Source of the DNA: Thermococcus barossii
GTDB taxonomy: Archaea > Methanobacteriota_B > Thermococci > Thermococcales > Thermococcaceae
Length of the DNA: 64,000 nucleotides
Reading direction: 5' to 3'
NCBI RefSeq assembly: GCF_002214465.1
Contig: NZ_CP015101.1
Span: forward strand, 1,247,013-1,311,012
Position 1 is the first letter of the stretch, and the number at the start of each line of letters is the position of its first letter. The notes beneath the pieces were generated by a model that was given only the letters and a program-made list of their open reading frames with translations, searched no databases and was not told the origin of the DNA. Positions 25,892 to 33,595 of the stretch are shown here, piece after piece. Made by a program: the position numbers and the translations under genes.

Positions 25892-26642
25892 CCACCTCTC
25901 TCGCGAGTTTTAGAAGTGCCTTGGAGGCCCTACCATCCCCATCGAACTCAAATATGCTCATTCCCTGGCTCTGGGCCTTCTCAAGGGCTATCGCCTTCGG
26001 AATCGTCGTCAGTATTGGCGCGTCTGGGTAGGTCTCCCTGAGCTCCCTGAGGCGCATTTTCGGAACCTTGGTCTGGCGTGTGAACTTGTTGGGTACGAGA
26101 CCGAGGAGCTTCAGGTTCTCGTTGGTTTCTTCCCTTATCATGCGCATTAGGTTGAACATCAGCTGCATGCCTATGACCCCGAAGTAGCTGAGTTCGAGCG
26201 GAATGAGGACGTAGTCCGAAGCTGTGAGCGAGTTGACGAGAAAGATGCCCATGCTGGGTGGGTTGTCTATGAGAACGTAGTCGTAGTCGGGGAGTATGGG
26301 GGTCAGGGCCTTTTCCAGGCGCCTCTCTCGGTTGTAGGCGTTGATGATCTCTATCTCTCTGGCGGAGAGGTTCAGGTGGCTCGGAATAAGGTGGAGATTC
26401 CTTCTCACCTCGACGATGGTGTCCTCGATGTCGCTTTCACGGGTCATGAGCGTTCCCACGTTGCTCTCGCCGTACTGGAGGACGTCCATACCGATCAACC
26501 CAAAGGTCAGGTTGAACTGCGGGTCTATGTCAACGAGAAGAACCCTCTTACCCATTTCAGCCAAGGCATGGCCAAGGTTCATGGTCAGGGTGGTCTTCCC
26601 GACTCCGCCCTTCTGATTGGCTATGCTAATCACGACCGCCAC
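25872..26642 (-). CDS. ParA/Soj-family ATPase
   Basis: 256 residues: deviant Walker A ANQKGGVGKTTLTMNLGHAL at ~8-27 with the signature lysine, switch region DIDPQFNLTFGL, Walker B YDYVLIDNPPSMG, and the C-terminal KAIALEKAQSQG. ParA proteins pattern DNA or other cargo by ATP-dependent nucleoid binding. GTG 26642 (GGTGG five bases upstream, N-terminus MAVVISIANQKGG) is preferred over GTG 26651. It follows ftsZ by 30 bases on the same strand and overlaps the small basic protein, forming a division/partition operon. Confidence 0.88.
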   Translation of the reverse strand: MAVVISIANQKGGVGKTTLTMNLGHALAEMGKRVLLVDIDPQFNLTFGLIGMDVLQYGESNVGTLMTRESDIEDTIVEVRRNLHLIPSHLNLSAREIEIINAYNRERRLEKALTPILPDYDYVLIDNPPSMGIFLVNSLTASDYVLIPLELSYFGVIGMQLMFNLMRMIREETNENLKLLGLVPNKFTRQTKVPKMRLRELRETYPDAPILTTIPKAIALEKAQSQGMSIFEFDGDGRASKALLKLAREVVEIVEG

Positions 26643-26672
26643 TGGAACCACCTGCCGAAGATAAAGAAATGG

Positions 26673-27917
26673 TCAGGTGATGTCAATGAAGTCCTCAAGA
26701 ACCCGCTTAGCGTATGCCGGGAGCTCCTTCTTTTCCTTTTTGGATATCGTCGTGAATATCTTATCGAAGCCGTTGTCCTCGGACTTGAAGGGCTTAACCG
26801 GCTCCGGGGCTATGATGTTCTCCTTGAAGGAGGAACCGACGCGAAGGGCGTGCTCGCCACCAAGGATATGCGGGGACTTAACACCGGTCATTATGACCAT
26901 CGCCCTTACCACTTTACCCATGTCCTCGTCTATCCTTGCACCCCACTTGATTTCGCTCTTCTCGCCAAGCTTCTCGTAGACGACGTTCATGGCATCGTTT
27001 ATCTCGCCGAGGCTCACGTCTGGTCCAACTGTGAAGTGAACCAGAGCCCTGTCGCCGCTTCCATACTCAACCTCAAGCATCTTGTTTTCGAGCGCATTCT
27101 TGACCGCATCGACCGCCCTGTTGCTTGAATCGCTCTCTCCGATTCCTATCAAGGCCGCACCGCCGTTGTGCATGACGCTGTAGACGTCGGCGAAGTCGAT
27201 GTTGACCATGGACGGGAGCTTTATGGTTTCGGTGATGCCCTTGACCATCCTGGCGATTATCTCGTCGGCGAAGCGGAAGGCGGCGTTTATTGGAAGCTTC
27301 GGAACGAGCTTAAGGAGCTTGTCGTTCTCGATGATGATGACCGTGTCCGAGTAGTACATGAGGGCCTTTATACCAGCCTTGGCCTTCTCGATCCTAATCT
27401 TGCCCTCGTTCTTGAAAGGATACGTCACAACGCTGACGACGAGCGGTTCCCTAAAGCGACCGTTGTGCCTGGCACGCTCCTTTATGACCTTTGCAACAAC
27501 CGGAGCAGCGCCCGTACCGGTGCCGTTACCCATACCAGCGGTTATGAACACAAGATCGGCGTCACCGATGGTCTCGGCAATCTCATGGGCGCTCGCCTCG
27601 GCGGCCCGGTAGCCTATCTCAGGGTTTCCACCCGAGCCCTTACCCTGCGTTATCTCCTTGCCGAGGAGAAGCTTCCTGTGAGCCTTCGTCCTGGCAAGGT
27701 GCTGGGCGTCGGTGTTCATGGCGATGAGCTCAGCACCCTGAACGCCGAGCTCGTAAAGCCTGGTTATGGTGTTGTTTCCAGAACCACCGACACCGACTAT
27801 AACGATCCTTATCAAATCCTCAAGGTTCTCGTCGGAGAATCTGTCGAACTTCGCTGTTCTGGGCTCGTCGTCTAGGTCGAGTTTTATTCCGGCTTGTTCC
27901 AGGAGTTTAAATACCAT
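26673..27917 (-). CDS. ftsZ: Cell division GTPase FtsZ (FtsZ2-like)
   Basis: 414-residue tubulin homologue. GTP-binding features: [19 protein letters not shown], the signature [15 protein letters not shown] (~130-145), and the T7 loop [11 protein letters not shown] with catalytic acids. The signature has Asn where most FtsZ proteins have Gly (GGGTGTG); the codon is AAC. The conserved tail after ~375 is Lys-rich. A 63-residue RHH gene lies just upstream, the context of haloarchaeal ftsZ2 with cdrS, hence the FtsZ2 suggestion. Minus-strand TATA CCTTTAAATC (27958-27967) and GAGGGGGTTGGGGCA before the ATG give it its own promoter. Confidence 0.93.
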   Translation of the reverse strand: MVFKLLEQAGIKLDLDDEPRTAKFDRFSDENLEDLIRIVIVGVGGSGNNTITRLYELGVQGAELIAMNTDAQHLARTKAHRKLLLGKEITQGKGSGGNPEIGYRAAEASAHEIAETIGDADLVFITAGMGNGTGTGAAPVVAKVIKERARHNGRFREPLVVSVVTYPFKNEGKIRIEKAKAGIKALMYYSDTVIIIENDKLLKLVPKLPINAAFRFADEIIARMVKGITETIKLPSMVNIDFADVYSVMHNGGAALIGIGESDSSNRAVDAVKNALENKMLEVEYGSGDRALVHFTVGPDVSLGEINDAMNVVYEKLGEKSEIKWGARIDEDMGKVVRAMVIMTGVKSPHILGGEHALRVGSSFKENIIAPEPVKPFKSEDNGFDKIFTTISKKEKKELPAYAKRVLEDFIDIT

Positions 27918-27976
27918 TGCCCCAACCCCCTCAATACGTCTGGTTTTGGATGATAATGATTTAAAGGAATGATTTT

Positions 27977-27985
27977 AGCGGCTTA
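27977..27985. promoter_or_regulatory. Shared AGCGGCTTA element upstream of ftsZ
   Basis: AGCGGCTTA at 27977-27985 (minus: TAAGCCGCT), 12 bases upstream of the ftsZ TATA and overlapping the stop codon of the RHH gene. The same nine bases in the opposite orientation lie at 28195-28203 at the RHH gene start site. Candidate binding site for the RHH protein. Confidence 0.45.
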
Positions 27986-28174
27986 TTTCAGGATGTAGTC
28001 AGGCGTTGAGCGTTCCTCAGTCTCCAGCTGATAAAGTTCCTTCTTCAAAAGCTCGCGAATGGCCTCCCTGATGATTTCGCTTCTGCTTGGATAGACGCCC
28101 TTTTTAACCAGCTGATCCATGGCGTTAATCAGACCCTGGGGAAGCTGTACACTGATGATACGCATTTTGCTCAT
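27983..28174 (-). CDS. Ribbon-helix-helix regulator, CdrS-like
   Basis: 63 residues: strand IISVQLPQGLINAMDQL, helix-turn PSRSEIIREAIRELLKKEL, a short acidic tail. A single RHH domain that should dimerise and bind DNA. In haloarchaea the equally small RHH protein CdrS is encoded directly before ftsZ2 and controls it and division genes (established knowledge); the same order here makes this the likely orthologue. GGTGGTG five bases before ATG 28174 supports that start; ATG 28165 is the alternative. Likely autoregulated through the inverted repeat at 28190-28206. Confidence 0.82.
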   Translation of the reverse strand: MSKMRIISVQLPQGLINAMDQLVKKGVYPSRSEIIREAIRELLKKELYQLETEERSTPDYILK

Positions 28175-28189
28175 TCCTGCACCACCCAG

Positions 28190-28224
28190 TTCAGTAAGCC
28201 GCTGAAATAACTAGTGATTTAATT
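28190..28224 (-). promoter_or_regulatory. Promoter and candidate operator of the CdrS-like gene
   Basis: Minus-strand TATA AATTAAATC (28216-28224) predicts a start near 28194. An inverted repeat TTCAG, seven bases, CTGAA (28190-28206) sits across that start and contains the element shared with the ftsZ upstream region. Confidence 0.55.
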
Positions 28225-28335
28225 AGTTAAATACTTTGCGGATGGATATTAATATTATAATATTATCAAATTCAAAAAATTTTTAGTAAAATCTCAAAAC
28301 GCAAAAAATACTTTACACCAACAAAAATCCGGGAG
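28225..28335. other. AT-rich spacer with short palindromes
   Basis: About 110 bases of more than 75 percent A+T between the divergent CdrS-like and Cgi121 promoters, including TTAATTAGTTAA (28219-28230) and the near-palindromic ATTAATATTATAATATTAT (28247-28265). No gene. It could be simple promoter DNA or a binding/unwinding site next to the division genes; nothing proves an origin. Confidence 0.35.
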
Positions 28336-28383
28336 GAGAAAGGGTTTTAACATCGCATATTTCACCAGATTTCGGGGGACTCG

Positions 28384-28791
28384 ATGAGAGCCATAACGGA
28401 AAAACTTCACATCACGAAGGTGCACGTGGAGAACGTCGAAGAGATTATCCCCAAGCTTGGAGGGGACGTTCAGATAGTCAGTGCCGAATGCTGGGAGGCT
28501 GTGGCGTTCGCAGCCCTGCTGGCACTCCGTTCGTTTGAAAGGAAAACAAACCACGCGAGAACTCTTGGCGGGGAACTCCTGATCCGCCTGGCCGGAACGC
28601 TGCAGATAAAAGATACAATAGCTCAAAACGGCATAAAAAGAGGCGAGAACTATCTGGTGGTCTTCGGAACGCGGGAGAGAGCTCTGGAGATTCTGCAAGA
28701 ATTTGGGCTGAGGGAACTTCCTCTAACCGAATGTAACAGGGAAAAAGTGAAAACTTTTTTTGAAAAAGCCGCACTCGTTGAAGTTTTATAG
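28384..28791 (+). CDS. cgi121: KEOPS complex subunit Cgi121
   Basis: 135 residues of the Cgi121/TPRKB family: VQIVSAECWEAVAFAALLALRSF in the helical core, NHARTLGGELLIRLAGTLQI with the AG tract, and NYLVVFGTRERALEIL. In KEOPS it binds Bud32 and tRNA for threonylcarbamoyl-adenosine synthesis at position 37. TATA GGGTTTTAAC at ~28339-28348; CGGGGGACTCG precedes the ATG. Not grouped with other KEOPS genes. Confidence 0.87.
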   Translation: MRAITEKLHITKVHVENVEEIIPKLGGDVQIVSAECWEAVAFAALLALRSFERKTNHARTLGGELLIRLAGTLQIKDTIAQNGIKRGENYLVVFGTRERALEILQEFGLRELPLTECNREKVKTFFEKAALVEVL

Positions 28792-28875
28792 ACAGCAAGT
28801 ACCCATTTCTGGGGCCCTCTGAGGATAGGTTTATAAAATCCCTTCCTCATTTTCGAAGTGCCTGAGGTGATGCTC

Positions 28876-30054
28876 ATGAAGTATAAAAAGCGCAAGTATT
28901 TCCTTGCTGGCAGAATAAACCTTATCCAGCGCTCGAAAATCAGGGAACTTTTTGAGAAGGCCAAGAAGATGGAAGACGTCATTTCCCTGGGCATAGGCGA
29001 GCCCGACTTTGATACTCCAGCTGTCGTCAAGGAGGCCGCCAAGCGGGCCATCGACGAGGGTTACACCCATTACACACCCAACGCCGGAATTCCCGAGTTC
29101 CGCGAGGCTATAGCAGAATACTACAAGACCCACTACAAGGTTGACGTTTCTCCCAATGACATAATCGTAACCGCTGGCGCTTACGAGGCGACCTATCTGG
29201 CATTTCAGACCCTCCTTGAGCAGGACGATGATGTCATAATTCCAGACCCGGCTTTCGTGTGCTATGTTGAGGACGCCAAGATAGCCGAGGCCGGCATCAT
29301 CAGGATTCCCCTCAGGGAGGAGAACGAATTTCAGGTCGATCCCGATGAGCTTGTCGAGGCCATAACAAAGCGCACCAGGATGCTTGTTCTCAACTATCCA
29401 AACAATCCAACGGGCGCGATTCTCAAGAAGAAGACGGTAAAAGCCATAGCGGATATAGCCGAGGACTACAACCTGTATATTCTGAGCGATGAGCCCTATG
29501 AGCACTTCCTTTACGATGGAGCCAAACACTATCCGATGATAAAGTACGCACCCGACAACACGATCCTGGCAAACAGCTTCTCCAAGACATTCGCCATGAC
29601 CGGCTGGCGCCTCGGCTTCACCATAGCACCCACCCAGGTCATCAGGGACATGATAAAGCTCCACGCGTATGTCATCGGCAACGTTACGTCATTCATCCAG
29701 ATCGCAGGAATCACCGCCCTCCGGGACAAGCGCAGCTGGGAGGCCGTTGAAAGGATGCGTGAAACCTACGCCGAGAGGAGGAAGCTCGTGCTCAAGCACC
29801 TCAATAAGATGCCCTACATAACGCCCTTCAAGCCAAAGGGTGCCTTCTACATATGGGCCAAGATCGACCCAAGCCTCGACATGAGCAGCGAGGACTTCGC
29901 CGACTGGCTCCTCGAAAACGCACGCGTCGTCGTCATCCCGGGAACAGCCTTTGGAAAAGCCGGCGAGGGCTGGATAAGGATAAGCTACGCCACAAAGAAG
30001 ACTCAGCTAATAGAGGCAATGCAGAGAATGAATGAGGCCCTGTCAAAGCTCTGA
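28876..30054 (+). CDS. Class I/II aminotransferase, aspartate/aromatic type
   Basis: 392 residues of PLP fold type I: substrate loop ISLGIGEPDFDTP, the NYPNNPTGAIL turn, SDEPYEHFLYDG and the PLP lysine motif SFSKTFAMTGWRLGF, ending AGEGWIRISYA with the carboxylate-binding Arg. Closest in pattern to the archaeal aspartate and aromatic aminotransferases; the amino donor cannot be assigned. GAGGTGATGCTC places the start at ATG 28876 rather than GTG 28858. TATA AGGTTTATAAAATC near 28827-28840. The GDT1-type gene follows after 12 bases. Confidence 0.92.
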   Translation: MKYKKRKYFLAGRINLIQRSKIRELFEKAKKMEDVISLGIGEPDFDTPAVVKEAAKRAIDEGYTHYTPNAGIPEFREAIAEYYKTHYKVDVSPNDIIVTAGAYEATYLAFQTLLEQDDDVIIPDPAFVCYVEDAKIAEAGIIRIPLREENEFQVDPDELVEAITKRTRMLVLNYPNNPTGAILKKKTVKAIADIAEDYNLYILSDEPYEHFLYDGAKHYPMIKYAPDNTILANSFSKTFAMTGWRLGFTIAPTQVIRDMIKLHAYVIGNVTSFIQIAGITALRDKRSWEAVERMRETYAERRKLVLKHLNKMPYITPFKPKGAFYIWAKIDPSLDMSSEDFADWLLENARVVVIPGTAFGKAGEGWIRISYATKKTQLIEAMQRMNEALSKL

Positions 30055-30066
30055 TGGGGGAAAGAG

Positions 30067-30330
30067 ATGGACGGAATTTTTGCCATCTTTTTCGCCATTT
30101 TCCTAGCCGAGCTTGGGGACAAGACCCAGCTAGCAACAATGGCATTTGCCTCCAAGTATGGCTGGAAAACAGCTTTTACTGGGGCCATCCTGGGCCTTGC
30201 TGCCGTCAATCTCATCGGGGCACTGCTGGGCGATAAGCTCGGAGACATGGTGCCCCTTGAACTTGTCCACAAGTTTGCCGGAGCACTTTTCATTGTTTTC
30301 GGCGTTCTTATGGTGCTAGGAAAGCTTTAG
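30067..30330 (+). CDS. GDT1/TMEM165 (UPF0016) family cation transporter, half-size
   Basis: 87 residues, three membrane helices with the family motif ELGDKTQLATMAFA at residues ~15-28. Eukaryotic GDT1 contains two such halves and exchanges Mn2+/Ca2+ for protons. A single-motif protein like this must dimerise to form the pore (inference). Between the aminotransferase and the MFS gene, 12 and 11 bases apart, in one apparent transcript with them. Confidence 0.85.
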   Translation: MDGIFAIFFAIFLAELGDKTQLATMAFASKYGWKTAFTGAILGLAAVNLIGALLGDKLGDMVPLELVHKFAGALFIVFGVLMVLGKL

Positions 30331-30341
30331 GGGGGAAAATC

Positions 30342-31547
30342 ATGGACAAGCGTTGGAGTTCAGTCCTGCTTGACACACTGGTTATGACAGCCGGATTCGG
30401 AACCCTGACCATGATGGCCGTCGCCAAGCCGGACGTCATGGCCCACTTTGGAATCGACAGCGCCGCCTACGAGTGGCAGCACATAGCTTACGTTTTCGGT
30501 CTCTTCATTGCGTTCCTTCTCGGCCACACCAAAATCTACGAGGGCAGCTTTAAGAGGAGCGTTGCCATAGCACTCAGCTGGGCCGCAATAGCGCAGGCTC
30601 TAATACCGCTCGCACCCAACTGGTACGTCGTCGTCTTCCTCAGGTTCATTCAGGGTTTCGTCGTTACGCTCGTTCCGCTCTTCAGCACGCAGATTGCCCA
30701 CTTCTTCGTGGCCGAGAGGCCCTTCGCCAAGGGTATAATCCTCTCGGGCATATTCTGGGGCGGCGTGTTCGGGAGCATGAGCGCCAAGTACGCCGTCGGA
30801 GCTCTGGGCTGGAAGGGCGGATTTTGGGTCACGGTTGTCATAATGTACGCGGTTCTCACCCTCTGGTGGCTCTTTACGGAGGACTTTGAAATAATTCACA
30901 GAACCGAAGGCAGCGAAAAGATAAACGTCTGGAAGATGCCCTTCACATGGGTGCTCGGTCTCACCTTCTTCCCGGCGCTCTGGATCATCTTCACCATCGT
31001 CGGCTTTTCAGCTTCCCTCGGCTACGAAATCGGCTGGACCAAGGAGCACGTTGCGACGCTGAGCACGAGCCTCAACATATCCAAAGCACTCTGGAGCATA
31101 GGCATGGGATACGTCGGCTACCTGCTCTCAAGGAAGAACCCCACTGCCAGAGGACTCTTCAAGGCTATCGTCCAGGTCATGATATTCTCCTATGCTGTGG
31201 CATTCGTTGGTCTTCTCATCTACGGCAAGGCCATGCTTGCCGGCAACTACACCATGGCTTTGGCCTCAGTGGTTCTCATAGGCGCCCTCCAGGGAACTGG
31301 ACCGGCCTTCTGGACGAGCGCTCCAGCAACCTATCCGAAGAGCATCTTCCCAAAGGCGAGCTTCGCCCTCGGCCTCATATCCAACTCGGCCAACATCATT
31401 GCGCCGGGACTCACTGATGCACTGGCGAGGCAGAGCATCGGCCTAGCTCTCGGGGAGCTGGCGATAATGCCTCTCCTTGGTATCCTGACGCTGGTGACCG
31501 TTTCAAGGATGAAGCTCCCGGTGGAGGAGCTGGGCGATGAGGCCTAA
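30342..31547 (+). CDS. Major facilitator superfamily transporter
   Basis: 401 residues with about 12 membrane helices. The cytoplasmic loop between the first halves (FLLGHTKIYEGSFKRS) stands in place of the canonical GxxxDRxGRR motif and is divergent. FLRFIQGFVVTLVPLF and FWGGVFGSMSAKYAVGALGWKGGFW match MFS helices 4 and 5. Substrate unknown. Start follows GGGGGGAAAATC; its end overlaps the next membrane gene by 11 bases. Confidence 0.83.
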   Translation: MDKRWSSVLLDTLVMTAGFGTLTMMAVAKPDVMAHFGIDSAAYEWQHIAYVFGLFIAFLLGHTKIYEGSFKRSVAIALSWAAIAQALIPLAPNWYVVVFLRFIQGFVVTLVPLFSTQIAHFFVAERPFAKGIILSGIFWGGVFGSMSAKYAVGALGWKGGFWVTVVIMYAVLTLWWLFTEDFEIIHRTEGSEKINVWKMPFTWVLGLTFFPALWIIFTIVGFSASLGYEIGWTKEHVATLSTSLNISKALWSIGMGYVGYLLSRKNPTARGLFKAIVQVMIFSYAVAFVGLLIYGKAMLAGNYTMALASVVLIGALQGTGPAFWTSAPATYPKSIFPKASFALGLISNSANIIAPGLTDALARQSIGLALGELAIMPLLGILTLVTVSRMKLPVEELGDEA

Positions 31548-31866
31548 ACTTGCCGTCCTTTCCTTCTTTCTCCTTCTCGCGCTTTTCTTCTACGGAATCG
31601 CCGCGATGAGTTTCGGGGAGAAGTACACCTTCTGGGGCTACATACTCGTGGGGAGCATTCACCTGCTCTTTGCCTATGGGGTTTGGGCCGGTAATGAGAC
31701 AATCGTAGATCTCTCAGCGTACCTGGCCCTGCTCGACCTTCTCTTTGGCCTCCTCTGGGTAATGGTTGGGCTTTCCATTCCTGCGGTAACGCTTACCCTA
31801 CTCTCGGCGCTGATTCTCTTCGTTCTGATGGACGAGGATGTGAGAAGTGAACTCAAAATGCCGTGA
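31537..31866 (+). CDS. Small membrane protein of unknown function
   Basis: 109 residues, four hydrophobic segments (from LAVLSFFLLLALFFYGIAA to LTLLSALILFVLMDED). No recognised family. It overlaps the MFS stop by 11 bases and is likely translationally coupled to it, so it may assist the transporter. A GCAAG-N5-CTTGC hairpin directly after the stop (31866-31880) may be the end of the transcript. Confidence 0.65.
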   Translation: MRPKLAVLSFFLLLALFFYGIAAMSFGEKYTFWGYILVGSIHLLFAYGVWAGNETIVDLSAYLALLDLLFGLLWVMVGLSIPAVTLTLLSALILFVLMDEDVRSELKMP

Positions 31867-31880
31867 GCAAGCTTTGCTTG
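31866..31880 (+). terminator. Possible hairpin terminator after the MFS operon
   Basis: GCAAG, CTTTG, CTTGC begins at the stop codon of the membrane protein gene. There is no clear T-run directly after it, so termination is a guess. Confidence 0.3.
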
Positions 31881-32114
31881 CGTAAGGCCTGACCAAAGAG
31901 TCTTTACTGTCCAAAATGGAAAGTTAGAAGTTGGCATGCTTCTTCAAAAGGTGCATTTTAAGAGGGTTTGTATCCAGGCGGAGTAATTCAACAAGTGTTT
32001 ACTTCAAGACAGCGCCCGGAGGGCGCTTAATCATGAAAACACACTCTAAAATTGCCATTTTGAACGCGAACCCTTTTAAAACGACCAAGCACAAAAAGCA
32101 TGCCAACTTTGATA
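31881..32114. other. Gene-free spacer with one very stable hairpin
   Basis: About 230 bases with no plausible gene. It contains AGCGCCC-GGA-GGGCGCT at 32011-32027, a perfect 7-bp stem with a three-base loop, enclosed by GTGTTT (31995-32000) and AAACAC (32036-32041), which could form an outer stem. The pattern is not a C/D box RNA, tRNA or rRNA fragment. Confidence 0.4.
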
Positions 32115-32136
32115 AAACTTTTCGCCAGAAAAGTTT
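32115..32136 (-). terminator. Hairpin 3' of tRNA-Leu
   Basis: Minus-strand AAACTTTT, six bases, AAAAGTTT begins two bases after the encoded CCA of the tRNA. The stem includes T-rich stretches that could serve as archaeal termination signal and 3' processing site. Confidence 0.45.
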
Positions 32137-32137
32137 C

Positions 32138-32225
32138 TGGTGCGGGGGACGGGATTTGAACCCGCGAACCCCTACGGGACGGGACCCTAAATCCCGCGCC
32201 TTTGGCCAGGCTCGGCAACCCCCGC
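32138..32225 (-). tRNA. tRNA-Leu (anticodon UAG)
   Basis: Read on the minus strand: acceptor GCGGGGG pairing with CCCCCGC, D arm GCC...GGC, anticodon stem CGGGA/UCCCG with loop UUUAGGG (anticodon UAG, codon CUA), a long type II variable arm, T arm GCGGG-UUCGAAU-CCCGU, discriminator A and an encoded CCA (32138-32140). The long variable arm and discriminator A fit leucine. No intron. TATA TTTTTAAAG at 32249-32257 predicts a start two bases before the 5' end. Confidence 0.96.
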
Positions 32226-32248
32226 GCGGATTGAACTTCTCTCCGGCG

Positions 32249-32257
32249 CTTTAAAAA
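32249..32257 (-). promoter_or_regulatory. tRNA-Leu promoter
   Basis: Minus-strand TTTTTAAAG, centred ~28 bases from the mature tRNA 5' end. It lies back to back with the plus-strand TATA at 32273-32280. Confidence 0.65.
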
Positions 32258-32272
32258 CTTTGAGGGGAAAGG

Positions 32273-32315
32273 TTTATAAGGATGTAAAGGAAACTTTACG
32301 TAAAGGAAACTTTAC
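32273..32315 (+). promoter_or_regulatory. Promoter with two tandem 16-bp inverted-repeat operators
   Basis: TATA TTTATAAG (32273-32280) predicts a start near 32302. Two identical, directly adjacent 16-base units follow at 32284-32299 and 32300-32315; each is GTAAAG, GAAA, CTTTAC, an inverted repeat. They straddle the start, the expected place for a repressor. The XRE-type protein encoded four genes downstream is the obvious candidate. The GGTGGGAGC ribosome binding site follows directly. Confidence 0.8.
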
Positions 32316-32326
32316 ATGGTGGGAGC

Positions 32327-32707
32327 ATGGAGAGATGGAGACTCACTGGCTACGCAATCCCCGCAACAACGGCTTTTTTACTGGTCGTTGCCCTGCGGAT
32401 GGGAAACGTTGCACTGGCCTTTGGCGTCCTGGCGGCGGCAATCGCGGTTTCGTTCCTCTACGCGGACTGGCTTAAAAAACGGGGCGAAATTATAAGCGAC
32501 GAGAGAACGCTTCGCATCGAGGAGATTGCCTCGAGGAGAACCCTCCAGGTGCTGGTGCTGGCCCTGGCGTTTTTGGTTGTTGTACTGTCCATACTGTCCG
32601 AGAAGAATTCAAGCCTGAGGAGCGCCTACTACCTCGCCACAGGCCTGATGGTTCTGGTCTCAGTTCTTAAGCTAGGCCTCAAGCATCACTACGCGAGGGT
32701 GATGTGA
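32327..32707 (+). CDS. DUF2178-type membrane protein (1 of 3)
   Basis: 126 residues with four hydrophobic helices in two hairpins and the central cytoplasmic block KKRGEIISDERTLRIEEIASRRT (residues ~50-72), the D-E-R motif that recurs in the next two genes. DUF2178-type proteins have no assigned function and often accompany small XRE regulators. First gene of the operon 32327-35984; the start follows GGTGGGAGC. Its last codons read GTG ATG TGA, identical to the end of the following paralogue. Confidence 0.75.
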   Translation: MERWRLTGYAIPATTAFLLVVALRMGNVALAFGVLAAAIAVSFLYADWLKKRGEIISDERTLRIEEIASRRTLQVLVLALAFLVVVLSILSEKNSSLRSAYYLATGLMVLVSVLKLGLKHHYARVM

Positions 32708-33076
32708 GTGAACTTAAAGTACGAAGGCCTGCGCGCAGGTTTAATAGCCGGGATAATTATCGGCCTTGCATACTCCACCAAATCTGGAAGGGCATCCCTA
32801 GCGGTGGGAATATTCCTTCTAGGCGTTCTGCTGGCATACGCTCTGAACTGGTACTACAACTCAAGGGTGGAAAAGGTAGAGGACGAGAGAACCGAGCTGA
32901 TAGGTGCCAAAAGCACGAGAAACGCGTTCGCCGTGATGAGTATCGTCCTCTTTGCCGAATACCTCTGGGAGTACTCCAAAGGGAACACCGAAATTGCCAT
33001 GAAGCTCCTGATTCCAATAGCGCTGGGTGTCCTTTCACTCCTCGTCTCCCAGTACTGGTACGAAAGGGTGATGTGA
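32708..33076 (+). CDS. DUF2178-type membrane protein (2 of 3)
   Basis: 122 residues, GTG start immediately after the preceding stop, with GGGTGATGTGA overlapping as ribosome binding site. Same architecture: two helices, the block VEKVEDERTELIGAKSTRNAF with the D-E-R-T motif, two helices, and the ending YWYERVM (the first paralogue ends HHYARVM). Clearly a tandem duplication of the first gene with strong divergence in the helices. Confidence 0.75.
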   Translation: MNLKYEGLRAGLIAGIIIGLAYSTKSGRASLAVGIFLLGVLLAYALNWYYNSRVEKVEDERTELIGAKSTRNAFAVMSIVLFAEYLWEYSKGNTEIAMKLLIPIALGVLSLLVSQYWYERVM

Positions 33077-33376
33077 ATGAACGAGCTCGTCTTGGTCTCG
33101 TTGATTGCCCTGATCGGGGGCGGGTTCCTGGGGTACTTCATGACCAAGACGGTAATGAACAACATCGGCTTTCCCCTCGATGAGAGGGCCAAGGAAATAG
33201 CCAAAACCTCCGCCATGCGGACGCTGGAGCTGGTTCTACTAGTAACAGTGGTTTCGCTGTACTACTGCGCATTCTTTATCCGAGACGAGAGATGTGCCAA
33301 TTTCATGACATTGATATTCGCGACAATATTTTTTGGCAACTTGGCCTTCAGGGCGTATTACTCGAGGAAACTGTGA
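33077..33376 (+). CDS. DUF2178-type membrane protein (3 of 3)
   Basis: 99 residues, shorter than its two neighbours. An initial helix (LVLVSLIALIGGGFLGYFM) is followed by LDERAKEIAKTSAMRTLELVL carrying the motif DERAKEIAKTSA, then two helices. The ATG directly follows the previous stop. Recognised as DUF2178-like from the D-E-R motif and helix layout; sequence identity with its neighbours is low. Confidence 0.7.
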   Translation: MNELVLVSLIALIGGGFLGYFMTKTVMNNIGFPLDERAKEIAKTSAMRTLELVLLVTVVSLYYCAFFIRDERCANFMTLIFATIFFGNLAFRAYYSRKL

Positions 33377-33385
33377 GGGATTCGA

Positions 33386-33595
33386 ATGAAGAACCGCCTG
33401 CGCGAGCTGAGGGAGGAGCTGGGCATAACCCAGGAGAAGCTGGCGAGGGCTTTGGGCGTCACCAGACAGACGATAATAGCCATCGAGAAGGGTCGCTACG
33501 ACCCGTCGCTGAGGCTGGCATTCAAAATAGCCCGCTTTTTCGGCGTTAAAATCGAGGATGTGTTCATATACGGGGGTGATGGGGATGAAGGCTAG
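33386..33595 (+). CDS. Small XRE-family transcriptional regulator
   Basis: 69 residues, a single Cro/CI-type [21 protein letters not shown], recognition helix [19 protein letters not shown], ending [15 protein letters not shown]. This compact class typically represses its own operon, whose membrane proteins or exporter respond to a small molecule. The tandem operators at 32284-32315 fit such a dimer (inference). GAGGGATTCG precedes the ATG. The stop overlaps the next gene by 11 bases. Confidence 0.88.
   Translation: MKNRLRELREELGITQEKLARALGVTRQTIIAIEKGRYDPSLRLAFKIARFFGVKIEDVFIYGGDGDEG

Noticed and set aside
28225-28335. Replication origin in the AT-rich spacer
   Set aside because: No origin recognition box repeats, no Cdc6/Orc1 gene nearby; AT-richness alone is explained by two divergent promoters.
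30067-30330. Truncated pseudogene of a full-length GDT1 protein
   Set aside because: Half-size single-motif members are normal in prokaryotes; the frame, start and stop are intact.
32284-32315. CRISPR-like repeat
   Set aside because: Two 16-base units without spacers at a promoter; no further units or cas genes.
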